Position numbers and translations under genes: made by a program. From contig NZ_CAJPVI010000026.1 of NCBI RefSeq assembly GCF_905397435.1, positions 1 through 64,000 on the forward strand: a stretch of 64,000 bases of DNA. Reading direction: 5' to 3'. The notes beneath the pieces are model-generated. The model did not search any database and was not told the origin of the DNA. It worked only from the letters and a program-made list of their open reading frames with translations. Below, one piece after another: positions 50,339-59,472 of the stretch (the first letter of the stretch is position 1; the number at the start of each line of letters is the position of its first letter). Source of the DNA: Cupriavidus numazuensis. Its GTDB lineage: Bacteria > Pseudomonadota > Gammaproteobacteria > Burkholderiales > Burkholderiaceae.

Positions 50339-51307
50339 ATGTATCAGACTGACTACTGCTCCTCGGCGCTGTTCGACACCCCAGAGGGCCAGGCACGCGG
50401 TATCCCGCAGCTCAACCAGCAGTATCTCCAGACGGGCCCGGGGCGTTTCGACGGTCAGATCCAGCACTTCCGGCTCGACAAAGACGCGCTCGTCTACCGC
50501 GAGCGGCTCAATGTGCCGGTCTTGCAGGAAGGGGCGGTGGACAGGGCCTGGCGAACCTTCGCCATCCCGATGATTTTCAGCGGCAGCACTACGGTGCAGG
50601 GGCGGCAACTTGATGCCTCGGCCATGATCGGCCATCTCCCCGGCGGGTGCGACTTCCAGGCCCAGACCACCGGCCTGAGCGATCACATCGGCATCGTGCT
50701 GTGCGACAGCGTGTTCGAGATCTATGCCGACTACCTTGGCGGGTCGCGCAGCTTGCCGTGGAGGCATCAGCACCTGATCGAGATCAGCCGGGCAGCGCTG
50801 CAGCGTGCGGCACAGGGCATCGGCAGCAGCGTCAGCGTCGCGCAGGGAAATCCGTCGGCCCTGGCCTACGACCAGGCGCGCAACGCCTTGCGCGACGACC
50901 TGCTCGAGCAGCTGTTCTGCCTGCTGATCGACGCCGAGCCGCCGCAGCGCCGGCAGGATGTCACGCGCCTCACCTATACCGATATCGTCAACCGCAGCCG
51001 CCAGCATCTGCTGGCCACGCCGAACGAGCCCACGGGCGTGCTCGAGCTGACGCGGCTGCTGCGCGTGAGCCGTCGCACGCTGCAAACGGCATTCCTGGAA
51101 GTGGCCGGCGTGACGCCGCATGTCTACCTGCGCGCGGTGCGCTTGTCGTCGGTACGCCGGCTGCTGCTGCAGACCAGCGCCGAGCGGATGAAGATCCGCG
51201 ATGCGGCCGCGCGCTGGGGCTTCATCCATATGGGCAAGTTCGCCATCGAGTACCGCTACATGTTTGGCTACCTGCCGTCCGAAACGGTGCGGGCCACGGG
51301 CGCATAG
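50339..51307 (+). CDS. AraC-family transcriptional regulator
   Basis: This DNA-binding regulator has 322 residues. The N-terminal two thirds form a ligand or dimerisation domain. The C-terminal AraC helix-turn-helix pair (about 220-318) includes LTRLLRVSRRTLQTAFLEVAGVTPHVYLRAVRLSSVRRLL and a second helix around IRDAAARWGFIHMGKFAIEYRYMFGYLPSE. It resembles the EutR/FeaR-like group, and FeaR controls aromatic amine oxidation, which would suit the aau genes downstream. It stands directly before the ten-gene run on the same strand and is divergent from the sulfatase. The ATG has no strong ribosome site. Confidence 0.85.
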   Translation: MYQTDYCSSALFDTPEGQARGIPQLNQQYLQTGPGRFDGQIQHFRLDKDALVYRERLNVPVLQEGAVDRAWRTFAIPMIFSGSTTVQGRQLDASAMIGHLPGGCDFQAQTTGLSDHIGIVLCDSVFEIYADYLGGSRSLPWRHQHLIEISRAALQRAAQGIGSSVSVAQGNPSALAYDQARNALRDDLLEQLFCLLIDAEPPQRRQDVTRLTYTDIVNRSRQHLLATPNEPTGVLELTRLLRVSRRTLQTAFLEVAGVTPHVYLRAVRLSSVRRLLLQTSAERMKIRDAAARWGFIHMGKFAIEYRYMFGYLPSETVRATGA

Positions 51308-51384
51308 GAGCGTCCCCGCCACCGCCGCACTTGTTACGACTCACTGCCAAAGTGCGACACGACACCCGCAGGCGCGCTCTTAGA

Positions 51385-51411
51385 CTTTGTTCAAGAACTC
51401 ATAGAACAAAG
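51385..51411. promoter_or_regulatory. Stem-loop or operator just before the DUF1329 gene
   Basis: CTTTGTTC (51385-51392) and its exact complement GAACAAAG (51404-51411) are separated by 11 bases. The right arm ends 5 bp before GGAGG and 14 bp before the ATG. As RNA it would form a hairpin next to the ribosome site; as DNA it could be an operator for the AraC protein encoded upstream. Confidence 0.6.
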
Positions 51412-51425
51412 CCACGGAGGATGCG

Positions 51426-52808
51426 ATGCAGGAGCACAAGGGCAGGCTCGGCCTGACGTTGATTTCATTGATGGCCAGCCTCGTAGTGGGCAATGCCGTG
51501 GCATGGGCAGCCGATGCCGATGCCGACCTCACGCCGGCGGGTGCGCAACGCTCCGCCAGCAAGGATGCGCGAATTCCGGCGTGGGAGGGCAAGGACACGC
51601 CCGCCGCGGGCTGGACGCCGGACAAGCCGCGTGGCGCCTTCTGGCAGCACAAGAGCGAGAAGCCGCTGTACTCGATCGATGCCGCCAACGTCGACAAATA
51701 CGCCGACAAGCTGAGCCCGGGACAGGTCGCCTTCATCAAGGCCACCAAGGGCTACCGCATGGACGTCTATCCGACGCACCGCAACTGCGGCGCGCCGGAC
51801 TGGGTGCAGGCCAACAGCAAGCGCAACCTCACCGAGGCCAAGATGGCCGCCGACGGCGTAACGCTTGAAAACGCCGTGCTGCCGGGCGTGGCATTTCCGC
51901 ATCCGAAGACCGGTGCCGAGGCGATGTGGAACTACCAGACCCGCTATCGCGGCATGGGCGTTGTCTTCCCGAGCTTCTACACCGTGCTCTCGCCGCGCGC
52001 CGGCAGCGACGAATGGGTCGATGCGAATCAGGAGATGACCCTGTTCTTCCCCTGGGCGAAGAAGGGCGCAGCAACGCCTGCCGAGGTCAAGAACACGCTG
52101 CAGGCCATTTTCTTCCAGTACAAGTCGCCGACTGCTTTGGCTGGTCAGGGGGCCGTCGGCCTGAACTCGTTTGGCGCCACTGCGCCGGAAGTCTCGTATT
52201 ACTTCCCCGGCCAGCGCCGCGTGCGCCGCATGCCGAGCTACGCCTACGACGCGCCGCAGATCGGCATGGAAAACCAGTACACGGTCGACCAGGCGTTCAT
52301 GTTCATCGGCAACCTCGACCGCTTCGACTGGAAGCTCGTCGGCAAGAAGGAGCTGTACGTGCCGGCCAACGCGTTTGGCATCTACGACTTCACGGCCAAG
52401 CTGCGTGATGTGCTGGAGCCGCAGTTCATCAGCAATGCGAGCCGCCGCTATGAGCTGCACCGCGTGTGGATGGTCGAGGCCACGGTGAAATCGGGCGCGC
52501 GCCATACGGCGCCAAAGAAGACCTTCTACTTCGACGAGGACAGCTGGCTAGCACTGGTGTCCGAAGACTACGACGCGCAAGGCAAGCTGTGGAAGTTGCG
52601 CGAAGGTTTCCCGCTGCCGGTATGGGAGACCGGCTCCTGCGACCTGGAGACCTTTGTCCAGTACGACCTGGTCACCGGACGCTACGTTGCCGACGGCGTC
52701 ACGGTCGGCGGCAGCAAGGACATCCGCTGGATCACGGACTCGAACGAACCGCGCTTCCGCCTCGACTACTACACGCCGGAAAGCCTGCGCGCCCGCAGCG
52801 AACGCTGA
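51426..52808 (+). CDS. DUF1329 protein, LolB-like envelope protein
   Basis: This periplasmic or outer-membrane-associated protein of 460 residues has a signal peptide ending near AWAAD (about residue 29). DUF1329 proteins are structurally related to LolA/LolB lipoprotein carriers and nearly always accompany DUF1302 and an RND transporter, as here. Recognisable strands include KGYRMDVYPTHRNCG, YYFPGQRRVRRMPSYAYD and a C-terminal KDIRWITDSNEPRFRLDYYTPESL. The presumed role is handling of hydrophobic compounds at the outer membrane. GGAGG precedes the ATG, and it begins the long run leading to the aau genes. Confidence 0.88.
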   Translation: MQEHKGRLGLTLISLMASLVVGNAVAWAADADADLTPAGAQRSASKDARIPAWEGKDTPAAGWTPDKPRGAFWQHKSEKPLYSIDAANVDKYADKLSPGQVAFIKATKGYRMDVYPTHRNCGAPDWVQANSKRNLTEAKMAADGVTLENAVLPGVAFPHPKTGAEAMWNYQTRYRGMGVVFPSFYTVLSPRAGSDEWVDANQEMTLFFPWAKKGAATPAEVKNTLQAIFFQYKSPTALAGQGAVGLNSFGATAPEVSYYFPGQRRVRRMPSYAYDAPQIGMENQYTVDQAFMFIGNLDRFDWKLVGKKELYVPANAFGIYDFTAKLRDVLEPQFISNASRRYELHRVWMVEATVKSGARHTAPKKTFYFDEDSWLALVSEDYDAQGKLWKLREGFPLPVWETGSCDLETFVQYDLVTGRYVADGVTVGGSKDIRWITDSNEPRFRLDYYTPESLRARSER

Positions 52809-52823
52809 CCTCGTAGTCCATCA

Positions 52824-52845
52824 CCGCCGGCATCGCCGGCGGTTT
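52824..52845 (+). terminator. Hairpin between the DUF1329 and DUF1302 genes
   Basis: CCGCCGGC-ATC-GCCGGCGG is followed by TTT only. It is probably a weak terminator or mRNA-stabilising structure that sets relative expression within the operon, since the genes on either side belong together. Confidence 0.5.
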
Positions 52846-52938
52846 CCACATTTAAGAAGCGAACCGCATGCGCAGATGCTGCGCGGTGCGGCATTCGCTC
52901 GTCTCGGGTTTGACCAAAACAAGAAAAGGGAGGGAGGT

Positions 52939-54771
52939 ATGAAGAGGAGAAGCATGCGGTGCGCCGTGCGCGCATTTGCGCTGTCGGCCATCTATCTGGC
53001 CATTCATGCGCAAGGCGCGCAGGCGGTCGAGATCAAGGGGGAAACGGTCTACGGGTCCTTCGATTCGCAGATCACCACAGGCCTGGCCATGCGCGCGCAC
53101 GGCATCGACTGCCAGCGCGTGGGTGACCCGAATACCTCGGGCTGCGCGGGCGGGGTCAATACCGCGCAGTTCGCCAACCTGGACAACGGCGACCTGAACT
53201 ACCGCAAGGGCCAGCTGTTTGCCGCCTATGTGAAAGGCACGCACGAGCTGCTGCTGAACTTTCCCGAGGACATCAAGTTCATGGCGCGCGGCACGTGGCT
53301 GTACGACGTTGCTGCCAGCCACACCGATCGTTCGGACCTGAACCGTGATGCCTTCAACCAGGTTGCGCGCGACGGGCGCCTGCTCGACCTGTGGGTCAGC
53401 AAGGGGTTTTCCATCGGCGACCAGAGCGCGCGCGTGCGCCTGGGCAACCAGGTCATCAACTGGGGCGAGAGCATCTTCGGGCTGGGCGGCATCAACTCCA
53501 CCAATGCGCTGGATATCCAGAAAGTGCTGGTGCCCGGCACGCAGCTCAAGGAAGCCGTGCTGCCCGCGCCCATGCTGAGCTTTGCCACCGGCCTTGGCCA
53601 CGGCTTCAACATGGAGGCGTACTACCAGTTTCAGTGGAACGGCAGCCGCGTGCCGCCGGTCGGCTCGTACTTTTCGCTGACCGACAATATGGGGCGCGGC
53701 GGCGAAGCGTACAACATCAGCACCGAGAACCCCAACTTTTCCGGTACCGACGCGACCACCATCGCGCGATCCCACGACCAGGCTGCGATCCAGCGCGCGC
53801 AGGCCGGGATCAACCAGGGGGCGTTCGCAGGGCCGCCGTTCAACACCTTTGGCGTTCCGCTCGCGGGCAACCAGCTTGCCCGCAACTCGGGCCAGTACGG
53901 CATGGCGTTCCACTTCAAGCCCGAAGGTACGCAGCTCGACCTCGGCGCCTACGTGATGAACTACCACGACAAGCTGCCGTCGCTGACGCTGCGCGCGGAC
54001 GACACCATCCAGACGCGATTCCTCGAGGACCGCAAGCTGTACGGTGTCAGCGCGAACTTTCCGGTCGGGGAGTGGGCCGTGGGCTGGGAACTGTCGTACC
54101 GGCCCCATGATGCCGTGGCGCTCAGCGCTTGCTATGGCCCCAACGGTCCGCTCGACTTCATCACCAATGGCGTGAGCGGCGTCGACTGCCAGCAATGGAT
54201 CGACAAGAAACGCTTCCAGATGCACCTGACCGGCCTGCTCGCGCTCACGCCCAGCAATTCAGGCGGGCTGCTCAAGCTGCTAGGCGCCGACACTGCCGCG
54301 TTTACCGGCGAACTGGTCGGCATCTACTTCCCGGGCGTGAATGCCAATTCGCGCTACGTGCGCACCGTCAATGGCGTTCAGGTCATGCAGGCCCCTTCGA
54401 CGGCGCTGCAGCCGTGGATGGACTCATCAACCAATGGGTCGCTCGGCTATCCGATCTCCGCCGCGAAGGGCACCTCGCTGTCGATGGGCGCTACGGTCGA
54501 TTTCAACTGGACGTATGACGGCAGGCTGATCCCGGGCTGGCAGGTGACGCCGGGCGTGACGTTCTCGTACTCGTTCATGGGCTACACGCCGACCGCACTG
54601 GGCAACTACATGCAGGGCGCCAAGTCGGCCAACCTGTACGTGCTGTTCAACCAGAACCCGGCGAAGTGGCAGGCGGGCATCAACTACACGCTGTACTGGG
54701 GCGGCAGCCCGCTGGCGCAGCCGCTTGGTGACCGCAACTTCGTCGGCGCCTTCCTCACCCGGAACTTCTGA
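52939..54771 (+). CDS. DUF1302 outer-membrane protein
   Basis: This 610-residue protein has a signal peptide ending at about residue 30 (AQAVE). It opens with the DUF1302 pattern VEIKGETVYGSFDSQITTGLAMR and continues with alternating aromatic strands of an outer-membrane barrel. Internal motifs are RLGNQVINWGESIFGLGGIN and GEWAVGWELSYRPHDAVALSACYG. It ends in an aromatic residue (RNF), the usual C-terminal barrel signal. The family is associated with uptake or export of hydrophobic substrates, but evidence is thin. GGGAGG precedes the ATG. Confidence 0.9.
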   Translation: MKRRSMRCAVRAFALSAIYLAIHAQGAQAVEIKGETVYGSFDSQITTGLAMRAHGIDCQRVGDPNTSGCAGGVNTAQFANLDNGDLNYRKGQLFAAYVKGTHELLLNFPEDIKFMARGTWLYDVAASHTDRSDLNRDAFNQVARDGRLLDLWVSKGFSIGDQSARVRLGNQVINWGESIFGLGGINSTNALDIQKVLVPGTQLKEAVLPAPMLSFATGLGHGFNMEAYYQFQWNGSRVPPVGSYFSLTDNMGRGGEAYNISTENPNFSGTDATTIARSHDQAAIQRAQAGINQGAFAGPPFNTFGVPLAGNQLARNSGQYGMAFHFKPEGTQLDLGAYVMNYHDKLPSLTLRADDTIQTRFLEDRKLYGVSANFPVGEWAVGWELSYRPHDAVALSACYGPNGPLDFITNGVSGVDCQQWIDKKRFQMHLTGLLALTPSNSGGLLKLLGADTAAFTGELVGIYFPGVNANSRYVRTVNGVQVMQAPSTALQPWMDSSTNGSLGYPISAAKGTSLSMGATVDFNWTYDGRLIPGWQVTPGVTFSYSFMGYTPTALGNYMQGAKSANLYVLFNQNPAKWQAGINYTLYWGGSPLAQPLGDRNFVGAFLTRNF

Positions 54772-54796
54772 CGCGGCGGCGGCCGTTTCCACTTTT

Positions 54797-54819
54797 GCGC
54801 CGGCCCTGCGGGCCGGCGC
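54797..54819 (+). terminator. Strong GC hairpin between the DUF1302 and RND genes
   Basis: The perfect 10-bp stem GCGCCGGCCC-TGC-GGGCCGGCGC lies 39 bp before the RND gene. It is followed by GTCTTCTCC, with no true T-run. It probably modulates rather than ends transcription. Confidence 0.5.
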
Positions 54820-54857
54820 GTCTTCTCCGCATCATCGCAACAAGGAAGCATGTGGTC

Positions 54858-57215
54858 ATGAAAGGCTTGGTACGACGTCTTGAAGACATCCTGTTCGCTC
54901 ACCGCGCGGCAACGCTGCTGGTAATCGGGATATTCACCGCGGCAATGGCGTTCTTTGCCGCGCAGCTTCGCATGGAAGCCGGGTTCGAGAAGCAGATGCC
55001 GCTCGGCCACGAATACATCAAAACCTTTCGCGAATACCGCGACGACCTGTTCGGCGCCAACCGCCTTACGGTCGTGGTGCGTCCGCGCAAGGGCGACGTC
55101 TGGACGCGAGAGGCACTGGCGCGCCTGTACGACGTCACGCAGGCCGTGCTGTTCCTGCCGAACGTGGACCGCCTCGGCGTGCAGTCGTTGTGGACCCCGA
55201 ACAGCTATGTCAACGAGATCACCGAGGACGGCTTCCGCGCCGAACCTTTGATCGACGGCAATATCACGCCGCCCGCGCTCGACGATGCCGCGATCGCGCG
55301 CATCCGCAAGGCCACTGGCGACGGCGGCTTTGTCGGCACGCTAGTCTCGCGCGACCAGCACAGCGCAATGATCACCGCCGAACTGGAAGAGCGCGACCGC
55401 GACGGCAACAAGCTCGACTACGTCGCCTACAACCGCCTGCTCGAACAGCAGATCCGCGCAAAGTTCGAGGACGAAAACTTCGAGATCCAGATCATCGGCT
55501 TCGCCAAGCAGATCGGCGACATTGCCGACGGCGCATCGAGCGTGCTGGCTTTCTGCGCCGCGGCGCTGCTGCTGACCGCGCTCGCGGTGTACTGGTACTG
55601 CCACTCGCTGCGCTTCACGGTGCTGCCGATCGTGTGCTCGCTGACATCGCTGGTCTGGCAGTTCGGCACGCTGCGGCTGCTCGGCTATGGACTGGACCCG
55701 CTCGCAGTACTTGTGCCATTCCTGGTGTTCGCCATCGGCGTCTCGCACGGCGTGCAGCAGATCAACTTCATCGTGCGCGAGCTCGCACATGGCAGGAGCC
55801 CGATGCAGGCGGCGCGCAACAGCTTCTCGGGGCTGCTGGTGCCGGGGACGCTGGCGCTCGTCACGGCCTTCGTGTCGTTCGTGACGCTGGTCATCGTGCC
55901 GATTCCGATGGTGCACGAACTGGCCATCACCGCGTCGATCGGCGTGGGCTACAAGATCCTGACTAATCTCGTCATGCTGCCCGTGGTGGCGTCGTGCTTC
56001 CGCATTCCGCAGGACTACGGCGTGCGCGCCATGGCCATGCGCGAACGCCGGTCGCGCTGGCTGCGCGGACTGGCACGCGTGGCCCGCCCGCGCACCGCGG
56101 TTGCGGTAACACTGCTGTCGGCGGGCCTGCTGGGCCTGGCGATCTACGAAAGCCGCGACCGCGTGATCGGCACGATGGCGCCCGGCGCGCCCGAGTTGCG
56201 GCAGGACGCCCGCTTCAACCGCGATGCCCGGTCGATTGCCGAGAACTACGACATGGGCCTCGACTGGCTGACCGTGGTGTTCGAGGCCCCGCCGCAGTCC
56301 TGTGATAACGCCGCCGTCGGCGCCTACCAGGACGATTTCGCGTGGGCCATGCGCGACGTGCCGGGCATTGTCTCGATCAGCGGGTTCTCCACGCTGCTGC
56401 GCACCTACAACGTGGGCTACAACGAAGGCAACCCGAAGATGTCGGCCATTCCGCTCGACGCGGCCAACTACGCAGCGCTGGCCACGGAAATCGGCCGGCT
56501 GCGCGGCTACATGCGCAAGGACTGCAGCATGACGGCGGTGCACCTGTTCCTGGCCGATCACAAGGCGAGGACCATTTCAGGCGTGATTCACGCGGTCGAG
56601 GCGTTCCGTGCCGCCAATCCGCGTCCGGACGTGAAGATCCGCCTGGCCTCCGGCAACGCGGGCGTGCTCGCGGCCATCGACGATGAAGTCGAGCACAGCG
56701 AGCTGCCGATGATGCTCTACGTCTACGCCACCATCCTGCTGCTCGTGCTGCTGGCGTACCGCGACGTGCGCGCGATGATCGCTTGCTGCCTGCCGCTCAC
56801 GCTGGCGACCTTCATCGGCTACTGGTTCATGAAGGTGCTCGATATCGGCCTGACGGTCGCCACGTTGCCGGTCATGGTGCTGGCGGTCGGCATCGGCGTG
56901 GATTACGCGTTCTACATCTACAACCGTCTCCAGGCGCATCTTGCGGCCGGGCAGCCGATGGCACAGGCCGTCGAGCATGCGCTGCTGGAAGTCGGCATGG
57001 CCACGATCTTCACGGCGATCACGCTGGCGATCGGCGTGTCCACGTGGGCCTTCTCGGCGCTCAAGTTCCAGGCCGACATGGGCAAGCTGCTGGCGTTCAT
57101 GTTCCTCGTCAACCTCGTGATGGCGATGACGGCGCTACCCGCGCTGGCCGTGGTGCTCGACAAGCTCTTCCCCCGCCGCCGAGCGGTGCGGGTGTCCAAC
57201 TTCATGTCGCACTGA
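54858..57215 (+). CDS. RND/MMPL-family transporter
   Basis: This inner-membrane transporter of 785 residues has two blocks of transmembrane helices (about 230-400 and 630-775) and large periplasmic loops after helices 1 and 7, the layout of the MMPL/HpnN branch of the RND superfamily. Signature regions are FLVFAIGVSHGVQQINF and VLAVGIGVDYAFYIYNRLQAHLAAG. Relatives move lipids, hopanoids or other hydrophobic molecules. No membrane-fusion protein is encoded nearby; the DUF1302/DUF1329 pair may provide the outer-membrane path. AAGGA is about 11 bp from the ATG. Confidence 0.9.
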   Translation: MKGLVRRLEDILFAHRAATLLVIGIFTAAMAFFAAQLRMEAGFEKQMPLGHEYIKTFREYRDDLFGANRLTVVVRPRKGDVWTREALARLYDVTQAVLFLPNVDRLGVQSLWTPNSYVNEITEDGFRAEPLIDGNITPPALDDAAIARIRKATGDGGFVGTLVSRDQHSAMITAELEERDRDGNKLDYVAYNRLLEQQIRAKFEDENFEIQIIGFAKQIGDIADGASSVLAFCAAALLLTALAVYWYCHSLRFTVLPIVCSLTSLVWQFGTLRLLGYGLDPLAVLVPFLVFAIGVSHGVQQINFIVRELAHGRSPMQAARNSFSGLLVPGTLALVTAFVSFVTLVIVPIPMVHELAITASIGVGYKILTNLVMLPVVASCFRIPQDYGVRAMAMRERRSRWLRGLARVARPRTAVAVTLLSAGLLGLAIYESRDRVIGTMAPGAPELRQDARFNRDARSIAENYDMGLDWLTVVFEAPPQSCDNAAVGAYQDDFAWAMRDVPGIVSISGFSTLLRTYNVGYNEGNPKMSAIPLDAANYAALATEIGRLRGYMRKDCSMTAVHLFLADHKARTISGVIHAVEAFRAANPRPDVKIRLASGNAGVLAAIDDEVEHSELPMMLYVYATILLLVLLAYRDVRAMIACCLPLTLATFIGYWFMKVLDIGLTVATLPVMVLAVGIGVDYAFYIYNRLQAHLAAGQPMAQAVEHALLEVGMATIFTAITLAIGVSTWAFSALKFQADMGKLLAFMFLVNLVMAMTALPALAVVLDKLFPRRRAVRVSNFMSH

Positions 57216-57225
57216 GGAACAAGCA

Positions 57226-58200
57226 ATGCAAGGCAAACACTGGATTCCGGGGGCGCTGCTTGCGCTTGCCGCGGCCATGGGCAGCACGGCGCACGCCGAT
57301 GGCGCGCCTGCCACACCACCACAACTGATGCCGGCGGTACGCTCGCCCGCCGCCGCGCACGCGATGATGCTCGGCGCCACGCGCGCCGGCAACCGCATCG
57401 TGGCCGTGGGCGAGCACGGCGTGGTGCTGCTGTCCGATGACAACGGCCAGCATTTCCGGCAGGCGGCGCGCGTGCCGGTGCGCGCGCTGCTGACCGGCGT
57501 GAGCTTCGCCGATGCCCAGCACGGATGGGCCGTCGGCCATGCCGGTGTGATCCTGCATACGGCGGACGGCGGCGAAACGTGGCAACTGCAGCGATCGGAC
57601 CCCGGCGCGGACCAGCCGCTGTTCTCCGTGCTGTTCCGCGACGCGGATCACGGCTTTGCCGTGGGGCTGTGGTCGCTGCTGCTGGAGACGGCCGACGGCG
57701 GCAAGACCTGGCGCAAACATGACCTGCCGCCGGCACCGGGCAGCCAACACGCCGACCGCAACCTGTTTCGGCTGTTCGCTGCACCGGACGGGGCGATCTT
57801 CATCGCGGCAGAGCAGGGACTTGTGCTGCGCTCGACCGATCAGGGCAAGTCGTGGCGATACCTCGAAACCGGCTACAAGGGCAGCCTCTGGGCCGGGGCG
57901 GCGCAGCCGGACGGCACGCTCGTCGTCGCGGGCATGCGCGGCACCGTGTACAGCAGCCGCGACCGCGGCGAAAGCTGGGTGCCCGTGCGCAGCGGCACGC
58001 ACAGCGCATTGACGGATCTTGTGGCGGTGCCGGGCGGGCTGGCCGCGGTGGGCACCGAAGGCGCATCCATCCGCGGCTCGGCGGCAGGCGGCCTTGTGCC
58101 TGCGCCACGCAAGGACCGCGTCGACCTGACCGCAGTCGTTGCCGCGCCGGACGGCAGGCTGGTCGATTTTTCCGCGCATGGGCCGCTTGCGCCGCGCTGA
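57226..58200 (+). CDS. YCF48-like secreted beta-propeller protein
   Basis: This periplasmic protein of 324 residues has a signal peptide (AHAD, about residue 25) and BNR/YCF48-type propeller repeats, including GWAVGHAGVILHTADGGETW, GFAVGLWSLLLETADGGKTW and LRSTDQGKSW. In plants and cyanobacteria YCF48 helps assemble photosystem II. Bacterial homologues beside DUF1302/DUF1329/RND genes have no proven role and are thought to support that transporter. It starts 10 bp after the RND stop, so translation is coupled. It is the gene just before aauB. Confidence 0.85.
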   Translation: MQGKHWIPGALLALAAAMGSTAHADGAPATPPQLMPAVRSPAAAHAMMLGATRAGNRIVAVGEHGVVLLSDDNGQHFRQAARVPVRALLTGVSFADAQHGWAVGHAGVILHTADGGETWQLQRSDPGADQPLFSVLFRDADHGFAVGLWSLLLETADGGKTWRKHDLPPAPGSQHADRNLFRLFAAPDGAIFIAAEQGLVLRSTDQGKSWRYLETGYKGSLWAGAAQPDGTLVVAGMRGTVYSSRDRGESWVPVRSGTHSALTDLVAVPGGLAAVGTEGASIRGSAAGGLVPAPRKDRVDLTAVVAAPDGRLVDFSAHGPLAPR

Positions 58201-58304
58201 CATACCCATGTAACAAAGCGCGGATGCAGCTTGCCATTTCGGGCCATTCGGGCCCGGAAGGCGACCCTATAGTTGACCCACACTTCAGCCCCCCCATTCC
58301 TACC
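58201..58304. other. Gap between the envelope module and aauB
   Basis: The gap of 104 bp is the longest in the second half of the run. It contains a small GGGCC/GGCCC hairpin (about 58241-58256) and TATAGT at 58269-58274 without a matching -35. A separate aau promoter cannot be excluded. Confidence 0.4.
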
Positions 58305-59465
58305 ATGCGCCACCCCATCCAAAGAACCGGCAAGTGCCACTGGCTGGCGGGCGTCCTGCTGTACGCGGGCATGACGGCATCCCATGCCGCCGAGCCGCTG
58401 CAACCGGAGACGCTGACCGTCAGGCCCATGCCGCCGCGCGGCGACCATGCCATCTATGCGCTCGAGATGGACAATCCGCTCGACACGCGGGTTGTTGTCT
58501 ATGACATCGACAAGAAGAAGCTGATCGCCCAGAAGGGCGCGGGCTTCATGCCGGGCGTCGCGCGGTCCGGCGACTATCGCTACACGTACGTCGCCACCAG
58601 CTATTTCTCGCGCGGCACCACGGGCGAGCGCACCGATGTGCTGGAGATTACGGACAACGCGTCGTTCCGCAAGGTCGGCGAAGTGGTGCTGCCGTCCAAG
58701 CACGCGCAGCAGGTTCCGTCGCTGTTCAATACGACGGTGTCCGACGACGGCGGCTTTGCCTACGTCACCAACATCACGCCGGCCACGTCGGTCACGGTGG
58801 TCGACCTGAATGGCCGCAAGGTGGCGGGCGAGGTTGATACGGCCGCGTGCGTCCTGACCTATCCGGCCGGCAAGAACCGCTTCGCGTCGCTGTGCCAGAG
58901 CGGCAAGGCGCTGATCGTATCGCTCGACAAGGACGGCAAGGAAACCACGCGCGAACAGTCGGCACCGTTTATCGACGTCGAAAACGATCCCGTTTTCACG
59001 CATGCTGCGCGCTGGGGTGACGGTTATCTCTTCCTGACATTCAGCGGCAAAGTGACGCCAGCCGACTTCAGCGTCAGCCCGGCGCGCTTCGACGCGCCGT
59101 GGCAGATCGTCACGCCGCAAGACGCCAAACAGGGCTGGCGCCCCGGCGGCCTGCAGCCGTTCGCTGCCAGCGAGAAGGCGGGGCGGCTCTACGTCGCCAT
59201 GCACCAGGGCGGCGAGGGTAGCCACAAGGAGCCGGCGACCGAGATCTGGGTATTCGACATGGCGAGCCATGCCCGCGTCGCCCGCTGGAAGCTGACCGGC
59301 GCGAAGCTGCTGCCGATGCTCACGCTGTCTGTGTCGGAAGGCGATCGTCCGCTGGTGTTCGGCAGCACCTATCACGGCGTGCAGGCCTTCGACGCGATGA
59401 CCGGGCAACTGGTCCACGCCGACGCGAAGATCGGCAAGGCCATCGTACAGATGTTCCCGTTCTGA
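58305..59465 (+). CDS. aauB: Aralkylamine/methylamine dehydrogenase heavy chain
   Basis: This is the large periplasmic subunit of a TTQ amine dehydrogenase that oxidises primary amines to aldehydes and ammonia. It has 386 residues, a signal peptide (ASHAAE, about residue 27) and a seven-bladed propeller with repeats such as TRVVVYDIDKKKLIAQKGAGF. Later segments include VENDPVFTHAARWGDGYLF and FGSTYHGVQAFDAMTGQLV, as in MauB/AauB. Aralkylamine (AauB) is preferred over MauB because the cluster lacks mauF, mauG and mauN. The ATG at 58305 gives a proper signal peptide but lacks a ribosome site; an in-frame ATG at 58224 is an alternative. Confidence 0.85.
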   Translation: MRHPIQRTGKCHWLAGVLLYAGMTASHAAEPLQPETLTVRPMPPRGDHAIYALEMDNPLDTRVVVYDIDKKKLIAQKGAGFMPGVARSGDYRYTYVATSYFSRGTTGERTDVLEITDNASFRKVGEVVLPSKHAQQVPSLFNTTVSDDGGFAYVTNITPATSVTVVDLNGRKVAGEVDTAACVLTYPAGKNRFASLCQSGKALIVSLDKDGKETTREQSAPFIDVENDPVFTHAARWGDGYLFLTFSGKVTPADFSVSPARFDAPWQIVTPQDAKQGWRPGGLQPFAASEKAGRLYVAMHQGGEGSHKEPATEIWVFDMASHARVARWKLTGAKLLPMLTLSVSEGDRPLVFGSTYHGVQAFDAMTGQLVHADAKIGKAIVQMFPF

Positions 59466-59472
59466 GGCCGCC

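Noticed and set aside
58224-58304. Upstream ATG at 58224 as the start of aauB
   Set aside because: It would place 27 polar residues before the signal peptide. The ATG at 58305 gives a normal export signal, though it lacks a ribosome site.
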